DNA of 43,723 bases from Actinomycetes bacterium (GTDB taxonomy: Bacteria > Actinomycetota > Thermoleophilia > Gaiellales > F1-60-MAGs149), in the NCBI GenBank assembly GCA_025360225.1, contig JANYCN010000031.1:1-43723 (forward strand), given 5' to 3'. The notes under the pieces are model-generated. The model was not told where the DNA came from and ran no database searches. It saw only the letters and a program-made list of their open reading frames with translations. The position numbers and the translations under genes were made by a program. Positions 17,316 to 25,780 of this stretch are shown here, piece by piece (position 1 is the stretch's first letter; every line of letters starts with the position of its first letter).

Positions 17316-20300
17316 GTGCGCCGATTGCTCGGATCCTTGTCCCTGCTCGCGATCCTCGCGCTCGTTGATGCGGCCTCAGCGCTCGCCGCGCCGTCTCAGC
17401 CGCTCTCCCTGACGGCCGCGTCGCCGACGAACCTGCGCCCTGCGCTCAGCTGGGCGGTGCCCGCGTCGGTCGGCGCCGGGATCGCGGGCTACAACGTGTA
17501 TCGCGGCGCGACGAAGCTGACGACGAGCGTGATCTCCGCGACGACGTACACCGACACGACGGTTGGCGCGAACACGACGAGCAGCTACACGGTTGTCGCC
17601 GTCGAGGTCGGAACCCTCGCCACCAGCCCGCCGTCGGCGGCGCTGAGCGTCGCGTACGACACCGCACCACCGCCCGCACCGACCGCGGCGGCGGCGGCGA
17701 CACCGACGAACGCAGCCGTCGTGCTCACCTGGACGGCCGGCGCCGCCGACGCCTTCTCGGGCTTCCGGCGGTTCGACATCTACCGCGGCACGACCCTGAT
17801 CGGGAGCACCCCGGCGGCGACGTTCACGGACGCGACGCTGGTCTCGGCTGGCAGCAACACCTACGGCATCAAGGCCGAGGACTGGGCGGGAAACCTGTCG
17901 GGCGCCTCGACGAAGACGGTCGTCTTTGACAACGTCGCGCCCGCGACGCCGGCAGGGTTTGCCCCGTCCGGTGCGCAGCGGACGAAGCCGACGCTGTCGT
18001 GGACGGCAGCGGTCGACACAGGCGGCGCCGGGATCGGCCACTACGAGGTGTATCTCGTGCCGGCATCCGGCCCGCTCGTCGACATCGGCGGCACCACGGC
18101 GACCAGCTTCGTCGACGCCGCGATCACGACCGAGGGGACGTACGCCTTCCAGGTTGTCGCCGTCGACAACGCCGGTAACGTCAGCCCACCGACCGCGGTG
18201 CGCCCGGTGCAGTACGACGTCACCGCGCCGAGCGTTCCTGGCACGTTGACCGCCGGGCCCTCGCCAACGGCGGCGAAGCCGATCTTCGCGTTCGGCACCG
18301 CCCTGGACACCGGCGGTAGCGGTGTCACCCTGTACCGCCTCTATCGCAACGGCACGGGCGTCGCCTCGTCCGCGTCGGCGACCGTCACCGACTCGACGGT
18401 GGCGACCGACGGCAGCTACGCCTACTACGTCACTGCCGTCGACGCGGCTGGCAACGAGTCAGCGCCATCGAACCAGGTCACGGTCGTGTACGACAAGACG
18501 GCGCCGCCAGCGCCGACCGGTCTCACGGCCGGACCGTCGCCCACCTCGAGCGCACCGACCTTGAGCTGGAGCTCCGGTGGGCCCGACAACCTGTCGGGCT
18601 TCGCGCGGTATGACATCTACCGCGGCGCGGCACTCGCGGGATCGACGACCGGGCTGTCGTTCACCGACTCGTCGCTCGCGAGCTCCGGCCCGCAGAGCTA
18701 CACGGTGAAGGCCGTCGACATCGCCGGCAACGTCTCGGCCGCCTCGGCCGTCAGGTCGATCACCTACGACGTGTTGGCACCGCCCGCGCCGGCGACCGTG
18801 ACCGCACCGGTCGCCACGCGTCTCAAGCCGACCATCACGTGGACGACGTCGACCGACCCTGGCGGGTCGGGGATCGCCCGCTACAACATCTACCGCGACG
18901 GCGCGCTCGCCGGCACTGCCACGGCGTTGACGTTCACCGAGCCGACGCCGACCTTCGCGGACGGTAGCTACACGTACACCGTAAGCGCGGTCGACAACGC
19001 CGGCAACGAAGGTCCACAGACCGCGCCGAAGGTCGTCACCTACGACACGGCCGCACCGCTCGCCCCGGGCGATCCGACAAGCGCCCCCGCCGTCACGAAG
19101 AACCCGCCGGCCGCTACCTGGACGGCAGCAAGCGACGTCGGCGGCTCGGGCATCGCCACCTACACGGTGTACCGCGACGGCGGCCTGGTCGGTTCGGTCA
19201 CGGGGCTCAGCTATCAGGAACCGGCGAGCTTTCGGACGAGCGGCACGTACAAGTACACCGTGCGCGCGGTCGACGTCGCCGGGAACACGTCGGCGCTCAC
19301 GGCGCCCGCGTCGGTCGTCTACGACACGCTCGCGCCGCCGGTGCCGACCGGCCTGACCGGCCCGTCGCCGACGGGCGTAAAGCCCGTGCTCTCGTGGACG
19401 TCTGGCGGCCCTGATGCGCTCTCTGGCCTCGACCACTACGAGCTGTACCGCGGGGTGACGCTCGTCGGTTCGACGACGGCGACGACCTTCAGCGACCTTC
19501 TTGCACCCTCCGCCACGAGCTCGTACACCGTCAAGGCCGTCGACCTCGCTGGCAACGTGTCGGCGGCGAGCGTCCCCCGCTCGATCGTGTATGACACGAC
19601 CCCGCCGCCAGCTCCGAGCGGGCTGAAGGCGACCTCGCCGACGGCTCTGCCGGTGCTCTCATGGGTAGCGCCGGTGGACACGTCGGGCATCAACCAGTAC
19701 TTCATCTACCGCGATGGCGCCGCGATCGCCGTCGGGTCGACGACGGCGAAGACGTGGACGGACACCCCGGCGCCGGCGGAGGGCACGCATAGCTACGCCG
19801 TCGCTGCGGTCGACAACGCCGGAAACGCAGGGGTGCAGACGTCGGCGATCAACGTCGTCGTCGACACCACGCCGCCCCCCGTGCCGACGTCGCTCACGGG
19901 CGCATCGCCGACGAGAGGCAAGCCGCTGCTCGTGTGGACGAGCGGCGGAGCCGACGTCGGCTCGGGCTTCGCCCACTACGACGTGTTCCGCAATGGCGCG
20001 CCGCTCGGCTCGTCGCTCGCGACGGCCTACACCGACTCGACGCTGACCACCAACGACATCTACACCTACACCGTGACGGCCGTCGATGTCGCCGGGAACA
20101 CCTCAGCACCAACGGCCGGCATCCAGGTGGCGTGGGATAACGCGCCGCCGCCGGCTCCGAGCGGGCTCACCGCCGCGACGCCTGTCACGGGCTCGCCGCA
20201 CCTGACGTGGCTCTCCAGCGGACCCGACGGCCTCTCCGGCTTCGATCACTACGATGTCTACCGCGGCTCGACGCTTGTCGGGTCGCCGACGATGCCGGTC

Positions 20301-23174
20301 TTCGACGACGGAGCGCTCTTGGTCGACGGCACCTTCTCGTACTCCGTCAAGTCCGTTGACGTGGCGGGAAACGCGTCCGTTGCGTCGATCCCCCGCATCG
20401 TCGTGCGTGACACGACGCCGCCGGCGCCGCCGGTGATCCTCACCGCGGCGACACCGACCCGCGTGCAGCCAGCACTGAGCTGGAGCGCGCCGAGCGATGG
20501 CACGGGGTCCGGCGTCGCCAGCTACACGGTGTTGCGTGACGGCGTCCCGATCTTCACGACCGGCGCGCTCGCCTACATCGATGACGCTGCCCTCGTCGAC
20601 GGCGTCTACGCGTATGCCGTCGTCGCGACGGACGGAGCTGGCAACGGCTCGGGCCCGTCGCTCGCAGCGTCGATCCGGCTCGACACGGCCGCTCCACCCG
20701 CCCCGTCCGGGCTCGCAGGGCCGACACCGACGAGCCAGCCGTCGCTCGCCTGGACGCAGACCACCGACGCGCTGACCGGCGGCTCCGGCATCGCGAGCTA
20801 CCGCCTCTACCGCAACACCGTGTTCATCGGGACGAGCGCGACAGCAACCTTCATCGACGTCGCTGTGGCGCTCGACGACGTCTACGACTACACCGTCACC
20901 GCGGTTGACGGTGCGGGGAACGAGTCGGCGAGAGGGTCGATCGCGACCGTCATGTTCGACCACACGCCGCCGTCCAGGCCTGTCGGCCTGCTGGCGGTGA
21001 CCACGTCGCAGGCGAAGCCATCGCTGAGCTGGTCGTCGGGTGTGCCGGACGCGTTGTCGGGGTTCGCCCACTACAACGTCTACCGCGACGGCGGGCTCAT
21101 CGGATCGCCGACGGTGCCGACCTTCGTCGATGCCGCGCTCCCTGTGAACGGGTCGTTCGTCTACATCGTGCGGGCCGTCGACGCAGCGGGGAACCTGTCC
21201 CTTCCCACCCCCGCCCTTGCGGTTGTCTGGGACACCACCGCACCGGACGTTCCCGGATCGGTCGTCGTCTCGACACCCTCGATCCAGCCGGTCCTCTCCT
21301 GGACGCCGTCGGGGGACATGGGCGGTGCGGGAATCGCGCGGTACGTCGTGTATCGCGACGCCGCGCCGATCGCCTCGACGACCAATGCGACCTACCAGGA
21401 CGGCGACGTCCTGGCCGTCGAGGGCGTGCACGTCTACGCCGTCCAGGCCGTTGACGGCGCCGGGAACGCAAGCGCTCTCTCCGACAGCGTGAACGCGAGC
21501 ATCGACCGCACGGCGCCGGCGGTGCCGGCAGGCGTCGCCGCCGCCTCGCCGACGGCGCGGCCCGTCCTGCGCTGGACGGCAAGCGCGGACCTCGGCGCGG
21601 CACCGGTCGGCGTCGCTCGCTACGACGTGTTCCGCGGCGGCGTGCTGATCGGGTCGACGTCCGCGACGACCTACCAGGACGACGCGATCACCACGGAGGG
21701 GACGGCGTACTACACCGTCACGGCGATCGACCGCGCGGGGAACGTGTCCGTGCCGTCGCTCGGGGTTCCCGTGCTGTTCGACGTCACGCCGCCGCCGATC
21801 CCCTCGCACGTGCAGTCGACGACGCCGACGGCGGACCTGCCGGTGATCACCTGGACGCCGAGCGGCAACGACAACCTGTCGGGGCTCGACCACTACGACG
21901 TGTACCGCGACGACGTGCTGGTGAGCTCGCCGGTGTTGCCGAGCTTCGTCGACGCCGCGCTTGGCGTGCAGGGGGTGCACACGTACGCGGTCCGGGCGGT
22001 GGACGTCGCCGGTAACCGCTCGCCGTTGTCGCCGCACGTCACGGTCGTCTACGACACGACGCCGCCGATGACGCCTACCGGGCTCTTCGTCGCTTCGCCG
22101 ACGAACCTTCCGCACCTCGTCTGGGACGCTGCCGTCGACGACGACACCGGGGCGTCCGGCCTCGACCACTACAACGTGTACCGGGACTCGAGCGTCGTCG
22201 GCCACGCCACCACCACGTCGTTCGACGACGCGACGGTGCCCGGTGACGGCAGCTACGGCTACACGGTGACGGCCGTCGACCGAGCGGGGAACGAGTCGCT
22301 CGCCTCACGCGTCTTCGTCGTGCGCGTCGACCTGACCCCGCCTCCCGCGCCCGGCGATCTGACCGCGGCGACGCCGACGCACACGCCGATCCTCAGCTGG
22401 TCGGCTGGCACGGACGCAGGGACGGGCGGCTCGGCGATCACCGGCTACCGCGTGTACCGCGACGGCGCGTTGCTCGGTGACACGCTCGGGACGACCTACA
22501 CCGATGTCAATCCCGGGTCGTCAGGGCATCGCATCTACACCGTGCGCGCGATCGACTCGGCGGGCAACTCTGGCGCGCCGACGGCGCCGCTCGACGTCAT
22601 CGTCGACCTCGACGGTCCGACCCTGACGAACGTGACGCTTCCGGCAACAGCGTACGTTGGACGGGTCGTGACGTTCTCCGTCGTGCCGGTCGACGTGCTG
22701 TCGAGCGTCGATGGTCAGGCGAGCTGGGACCTCGGCGATGGCTACCTGCTCGGGAACGGCATCGCCCACACCTACCAGGCGCCGGGCACCTATCCCGTGA
22801 CGGTGAAGGTGAAGGACATCCTCGGCAACGTGACCGTCCTCATCGGACGGTCGATCACCGTGACGATCCCGCCTGGCGGCGTGCCGCCGAAGATCCTCAA
22901 GGTCGACCTGATCCGGAAGATGAGCTTCTCGGCCGTGTCCAGCAACGGTCGCCAGTTCAGCTACCGCGTGTACAGCGACGTCAGGACGCAGATCGAGGTG
23001 ATCCTGTTCCGCCATGGGGCGGTGATCCTCGACCGTGTCCGAATCGTCCCGGCCGGTGCGTCGAGAGGAGTGATTCGGATCCCGAAGGTCGAGTTCCGGC
23101 GCGATGGCTACTCGATCCAGATCCTCGCAACGAACGCCAACCTCTCCGCTCGTCGGACGTTCCGGATCGTGTAG
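17316..23174 (+). CDS. Giant secreted FnIII-repeat protein with PKD-like domain
   Basis: A 1,952-residue exported protein. The signal peptide is residues 1-24 (cleavage near ALAA). Nineteen tandem fibronectin-III-like repeats of about 90 residues follow (about 25-1764). Each opens with a T-P-P-x-P-like segment, holds a LSW strand, a YxVYRDG strand and an AVDxAGN motif, and closes with YD or VD. A PKD-like domain follows (about 1765-1858, with ASWDLGDG and HTYQAPGTYPVTV). The last ~94 residues are a separate beta-rich, Arg-rich module of unknown family. No LPxTG or membrane anchor is seen. Its likely role is surface adhesin or scaffold, or matrix binding. GTG17316 is chosen for the signal peptide; AGGAG lies 28 nt upstream, too far to act as its ribosome-binding site, and ATACCT ends 5 nt before GTG. 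Confidence 0.9.
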   Translation: MRRLLGSLSLLAILALVDAASALAAPSQPLSLTAASPTNLRPALSWAVPASVGAGIAGYNVYRGATKLTTSVISATTYTDTTVGANTTSSYTVVAVEVGTLATSPPSAALSVAYDTAPPPAPTAAAAATPTNAAVVLTWTAGAADAFSGFRRFDIYRGTTLIGSTPAATFTDATLVSAGSNTYGIKAEDWAGNLSGASTKTVVFDNVAPATPAGFAPSGAQRTKPTLSWTAAVDTGGAGIGHYEVYLVPASGPLVDIGGTTATSFVDAAITTEGTYAFQVVAVDNAGNVSPPTAVRPVQYDVTAPSVPGTLTAGPSPTAAKPIFAFGTALDTGGSGVTLYRLYRNGTGVASSASATVTDSTVATDGSYAYYVTAVDAAGNESAPSNQVTVVYDKTAPPAPTGLTAGPSPTSSAPTLSWSSGGPDNLSGFARYDIYRGAALAGSTTGLSFTDSSLASSGPQSYTVKAVDIAGNVSAASAVRSITYDVLAPPAPATVTAPVATRLKPTITWTTSTDPGGSGIARYNIYRDGALAGTATALTFTEPTPTFADGSYTYTVSAVDNAGNEGPQTAPKVVTYDTAAPLAPGDPTSAPAVTKNPPAATWTAASDVGGSGIATYTVYRDGGLVGSVTGLSYQEPASFRTSGTYKYTVRAVDVAGNTSALTAPASVVYDTLAPPVPTGLTGPSPTGVKPVLSWTSGGPDALSGLDHYELYRGVTLVGSTTATTFSDLLAPSATSSYTVKAVDLAGNVSAASVPRSIVYDTTPPPAPSGLKATSPTALPVLSWVAPVDTSGINQYFIYRDGAAIAVGSTTAKTWTDTPAPAEGTHSYAVAAVDNAGNAGVQTSAINVVVDTTPPPVPTSLTGASPTRGKPLLVWTSGGADVGSGFAHYDVFRNGAPLGSSLATAYTDSTLTTNDIYTYTVTAVDVAGNTSAPTAGIQVAWDNAPPPAPSGLTAATPVTGSPHLTWLSSGPDGLSGFDHYDVYRGSTLVGSPTMPVFDDGALLVDGTFSYSVKSVDVAGNASVASIPRIVVRDTTPPAPPVILTAATPTRVQPALSWSAPSDGTGSGVASYTVLRDGVPIFTTGALAYIDDAALVDGVYAYAVVATDGAGNGSGPSLAASIRLDTAAPPAPSGLAGPTPTSQPSLAWTQTTDALTGGSGIASYRLYRNTVFIGTSATATFIDVAVALDDVYDYTVTAVDGAGNESARGSIATVMFDHTPPSRPVGLLAVTTSQAKPSLSWSSGVPDALSGFAHYNVYRDGGLIGSPTVPTFVDAALPVNGSFVYIVRAVDAAGNLSLPTPALAVVWDTTAPDVPGSVVVSTPSIQPVLSWTPSGDMGGAGIARYVVYRDAAPIASTTNATYQDGDVLAVEGVHVYAVQAVDGAGNASALSDSVNASIDRTAPAVPAGVAAASPTARPVLRWTASADLGAAPVGVARYDVFRGGVLIGSTSATTYQDDAITTEGTAYYTVTAIDRAGNVSVPSLGVPVLFDVTPPPIPSHVQSTTPTADLPVITWTPSGNDNLSGLDHYDVYRDDVLVSSPVLPSFVDAALGVQGVHTYAVRAVDVAGNRSPLSPHVTVVYDTTPPMTPTGLFVASPTNLPHLVWDAAVDDDTGASGLDHYNVYRDSSVVGHATTTSFDDATVPGDGSYGYTVTAVDRAGNESLASRVFVVRVDLTPPPAPGDLTAATPTHTPILSWSAGTDAGTGGSAITGYRVYRDGALLGDTLGTTYTDVNPGSSGHRIYTVRAIDSAGNSGAPTAPLDVIVDLDGPTLTNVTLPATAYVGRVVTFSVVPVDVLSSVDGQASWDLGDGYLLGNGIAHTYQAPGTYPVTVKVKDILGNVTVLIGRSITVTIPPGGVPPKILKVDLIRKMSFSAVSSNGRQFSYRVYSDVRTQIEVILFRHGAVILDRVRIVPAGASRGVIRIPKVEFRRDGYSIQILATNANLSARRTFRIV
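17388..22608 (+). repeat. Nineteen ~270-bp coding repeats (FnIII-like units)
   Basis: The DNA encoding the FnIII units repeats with a period of about 270-285 bp. Units share protein motifs far better than nucleotides, so this is an old expansion rather than a recent duplication. Units alternate loosely between SGGPDxLSGFxHYDVYRG and DTGGSGIAxYxxYRDG variants, for example units 5, 8, 11, 14 and 17 against 4, 6, 7 and 15. Confidence 0.85.
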
Positions 23175-23189
23175 GAGCCTCGCTCGGAG

Positions 23190-23870
23190 CTACGAGCTGA
23201 GGGTCGCGATGATCTCCATCGATCGCGCGTCGAGGCGCGCGGCGCCGTACCGCACGCCCCGGCACCACGCGCCGGCCCCGAGGCTGATCGCGACCGTTGC
23301 GCTCGCAAACGTCGACCCGAAGACGACCTCGCGCACCACGATCTCGACGAGGATCACGGACGCTGTTCCCCCTCCGATCAGGTAGCCGATTGACGACCAG
23401 CCAGCGGCGCGGCGCCCTCCGCGGCGCTTCACGTCGCGCGGAACGGCGAACACGACCCGCGTGGATCGCACCGCCCCGACGCCCATCCAGAGCGCGAAGA
23501 GGGCCAGGGTGAGCGCGATCGCGGGCACGATCGCGCCGATCTGGGCGCGCCAGATCGAGGCTGCCACCACCCCGATGATCGTCGGCGGTAGCACCAGCGC
23601 TGCGAGCCCAACCTGCTTGCCGAGAAGGATCGGCCGAGCCCTCGACGCCAGGCCGAGCGACCAGAACGCGGCACCGTCCCACGCGACCAGCATGCCAGCC
23701 TCCCGGGACGCCGCCCAGGCCATCCCAGCGACCGCGACGTACGGCCAGAGGCCGGGTCGGTCGGTCGCGCTCCGGCCGTACATGAACATGCCCATCCCGG
23801 CCGGGAAGGCGACGCTCATCAGCCGCCCCGGGTGTCGGCGGATCTGCCGCGCCTCGGCGAGCGCCGAGGC
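23190..23870 (-). pseudogene. 3' part of an ABC-2 exporter permease gene
   Basis: The frame ending at 23190-23192 reads as the C-terminal ~220 residues of a polytopic permease: GMGMFMYGRSATDRP, then hydrophobic segments such as LVLPPTIIGVVAASIW, IVPAIALTLALFALWMGVG and YLIGGGTASVILVEIVV. Upstream the frame runs straight into the out-of-frame coding sequence of the ATPase remnant, so its own start and first helices are missing. It ends convergent with the FnIII gene, 15 bp from that stop. It is probably not expressed as a working transporter. Confidence 0.65.
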
Positions 23871-24276
23871 TGTGCTCCGCAACCTGGCGGTCGGCCTCGT
23901 CACCGAGTCCGAGAACGTCGAGCAGCTCGTCGGCGCGCAGCCTGACCGCCGCTGGTGGCAGGCGCCGCATCTGGCCGAGGAACAGGAGCAGCTCGCGCGC
24001 TGTCAGACGATCGAGCAGGACCGGCTCCGCCGGCACGAAGCCGAGCACGCGGCGGGCCTCGAGCGTGTTTGCGACGACGTCCAGGCTGCCGACCTCGGCC
24101 GTCCCGGCGTCCGGTCGCGAGAGCGTCGCGAGCATCCGGATCAGGGTGGTCTTGCCGGCGCCGTTCGGTCCGGCGATGCCGAAGAAGGAGCCCTCAGGCA
24201 CCTCGAGGTCGAGCCCATCGACCGCGATCGTCGCGCCGAAGCGCTTCTGCAGTGACACCGCCTTGACGGCCGCCAT
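23866..24276 (-). pseudogene. 5' part of an ABC-2 exporter ATPase gene
   Basis: ATG24276 begins a normal ABC ATPase: Walker A GPNGAGKTT (36-44), then the Q-loop region and LGLGDEADRQVAEHS near 122-136. Just where the signature motif should follow, homology stops. The frame turns into out-of-frame permease sequence, so signature, Walker B and H-loop are absent. I infer one deletion that removed the ATPase 3' half and the permease 5' half, fusing the remainders out of frame near 23,870. The frame stays open for 431 codons, but the tail is not a real domain. Confidence 0.75.
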
Positions 24277-24340
24277 GGTGAAAGGCTACTCGCGCCGCCG
24301 CGCGTCGCTCGATTGGCGGTCGAGCTGGCAGACTGCGCTG

Positions 24341-25381
24341 GTGCGCGCACGCGACATGGGCATCGTCATCGGTCGCCTTTCGCCGGGTGCGGCGAACGCG
24401 ATCACGGACGTCGCCGGCGTGGGCGTCGCTCACGCGAACGCGCATCCCGATCACTGTGGCGTGACGGTGGTCGTCCCAGGGATCGACCGAGACTGTTGGC
24501 TCGAGCCGTTTCCCGTTGGCGCAGCGCGACTGAACGGCGCGGCCGAGGTTGCCGGCATCACGCAGGTCGACGAGTGGGGGATCGGCGAGACGCCGATCTT
24601 CCTCACGGCGACACCGTACGTCGGCGCCGTGTACGACGCGGCGACCGCGGAACTCGGCGCTCGTCAGCCGAGGATCGGGCGCGACGACGTGGTGATCCCG
24701 CTCGTCGCAGAGTGCAACCCGAACGCCGTCTGCGACGTCCGTGATGGACCGGTCCCCGACCGGGCGCTGGTCGACCGCGTGCTCCGGACGGCCGCCGCTG
24801 GCCCGGTCGCCGAAGGACAGGTCGGCGCCGGGGTCGGCATGAACTGCTTCGACTGGGCGGGCGGCATCGGGACGTCGTCGCGGCGTGTTGGAGCCTGGAC
24901 GGTCGGCGTCCTGCTGCTCGTGAACTTCGGCGACGCCGAGGAGCTCCGCGTCGCTGGCGAGCCCGTCGGCCGCACCCGGATCCCGCCGACGCGCGGGTCT
25001 GAGGGCTCGTGCGTGTGCGTCGTCGCGACCGATGCGCCGCTGCTCGGCGCACAGCTCGAGCGTCTCGCTCGTCGCGCCTTCCTCGGCCTTGCGCGTGCGG
25101 GCTCGTACGCCTCGGACGGCTCGGGTGAGGTCGCGCTCGCCTTCTCTACGGCAAATCGAGACGCCCTTGCGCGCGACCGGTCGGGCGACGTCCTCCGCCT
25201 GGACGTGCTCACGGGCAGCGCCCTCAACCCGCTGTTCCTGGCGACCGTCGATGCGGCGGAGGAGGCGGTCCTGAACGCGCTGTACGGCGCCCGGACGATC
25301 GTCGGCGCGAACGGAACGCTCGCCGCCTACGCGGACGGGTTGGTCGCTGAGGGCAGCTCGCCACCCCGTCAGCGAGGGTAG
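24341..25381 (+). CDS. P1 family peptidase (DmpA / L-aminopeptidase D-esterase-like)
   Basis: A 346-residue self-processing N-terminal-nucleophile enzyme of peptidase family S58, acting on short peptides, beta-peptides or D-amino acid amides and esters. The N-terminal ITDVAGVGVAHA motif, the VAECNPN segment and VNFG (Asn195, oxyanion) match. Cleavage is expected before Ser223 in SEGSCVCVVATDAPLL, which frees the nucleophile. The end (RLDVLTGSALNPLFLATVDAAEEAVLNAL) is typical. There is no signal peptide, so it is cytoplasmic. GTG24341 is chosen because CAGACT, a weak -10, lies 6 nt upstream; ATG24356 is the alternative. It could break down peptides brought in by the importer. Confidence 0.88.
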   Translation: MRARDMGIVIGRLSPGAANAITDVAGVGVAHANAHPDHCGVTVVVPGIDRDCWLEPFPVGAARLNGAAEVAGITQVDEWGIGETPIFLTATPYVGAVYDAATAELGARQPRIGRDDVVIPLVAECNPNAVCDVRDGPVPDRALVDRVLRTAAAGPVAEGQVGAGVGMNCFDWAGGIGTSSRRVGAWTVGVLLLVNFGDAEELRVAGEPVGRTRIPPTRGSEGSCVCVVATDAPLLGAQLERLARRAFLGLARAGSYASDGSGEVALAFSTANRDALARDRSGDVLRLDVLTGSALNPLFLATVDAAEEAVLNALYGARTIVGANGTLAAYADGLVAEGSSPPRQRG

Positions 25382-25450
25382 AACTCGGCGCGCGACGCTC
25401 CCGCGAAGCCCACGATCCGGCACGCACAGCGGGCCGGAACGTGGTCGCCG

Positions 25451-25488
25451 CAGCTAGCTGGCAGAGCCACCCGACGGGTGGCAGAGCC
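25451..25488. repeat. Short palindromes and a 10-bp direct repeat
   Basis: CAGCTAGCTG at 25451-25460 is a perfect palindrome. TGGCAGAGCC occurs at 25459-25468 and again at 25479-25488. Between them CCACCC (25467-25472) pairs with GGGTGG (25476-25481). The stretch is non-coding, lies just after the peptidase gene and leads into repeat copy B; it may act as a terminator. Confidence 0.45.
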
Positions 25489-25492
25489 GACC

Positions 25493-25549
25493 AGCGCAGG
25501 ACGATCCAGGCAGTCGGATGACCACGCTATCTCACCGTCAGACCACTAG
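25493..25549 (+). repeat. Dispersed repeat, copy B
   Basis: This 57-bp copy opens AGCGCAGGACGATCCAGGC and ends GTCAGACCACTAG. It matches copy C (28241-28297) at 47 of 57 positions by direct count, and shares TGACCA and CAGACCACTAG with copy A. The minus-strand small ORF ends in the TAG contained in this copy's CTAG. Confidence 0.75.
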
Positions 25550-25686
25550 TAGTCGGCGTGCGCCGAGTTCGGTCGCCCGCAGCGCGGACACACCGCGCGC
25601 GTCACCGGATGGTCGTCCGCGAAACCGACGACGACGATCACCGAGGGGTGGTGACGACCGAGGATCTGGCAGAGAAGCCTGCGCAT
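25546..25686 (-). CDS. Tiny Cys-rich protein (46 aa), zinc-ribbon-like
   Basis: A 46-residue frame with MRRLLCQILGRHH at the start and VCPRCGR near the end, giving a CPRC knuckle and a lone early Cys. Mini-proteins of this shape (an LLC..LGRH head and a CxxCG tail) are found in many bacteria and phages, and their function is generally unknown. GGAG ends 2 nt before ATG25686, closer than usual. The TAG stop lies inside dispersed repeat copy B. It is divergent from the acylase gene with 94 bp between the two start codons. Confidence 0.5.
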   Translation of the reverse strand: MRRLLCQILGRHHPSVIVVVGFADDHPVTRAVCPRCGRPNSAHADY

Positions 25687-25768
25687 CGCTCCGGGGGTGT
25701 TCGGGACGGACGCCGAGCGTCCTGCCCACCGCATCGACCATCCCGCGCCGAGACTTGAGCCTGCCGTG

Positions 25769-25780
25769 TACGATCGCTGG
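25769..25780 (+). promoter_or_regulatory. Leaderless promoter -10 for the acylase gene
   Basis: TACGAT at 25769-25774 is followed by 6 nt and then ATG25781, where the signal peptide begins. No Shine-Dalgarno sequence is present. It uses the same hexamer and spacing as the nitrilase and first Wzy-like genes. Confidence 0.55.

Noticed and set aside
20103-22205. Long minus-strand frame (700 codons) opposite the FnIII gene
   Set aside because: It mirrors the repeated codons of the FnIII units, is full of Arg/Asp/Val runs and has no family motif. It is a shadow of the plus-strand gene.
17388-22608. CRISPR-like periodicity
   Set aside because: The period is ~270 bp, the units are coding and diverged, and there are no identical short repeats with unique spacers. 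These are FnIII units.
23182-23197. Hairpin between the FnIII gene and the ABC-2 relic as a terminator
   Set aside because: GCTCG and CGAGC pair over only 5 bp around a 6-nt loop, without a T run. Too weak to call.
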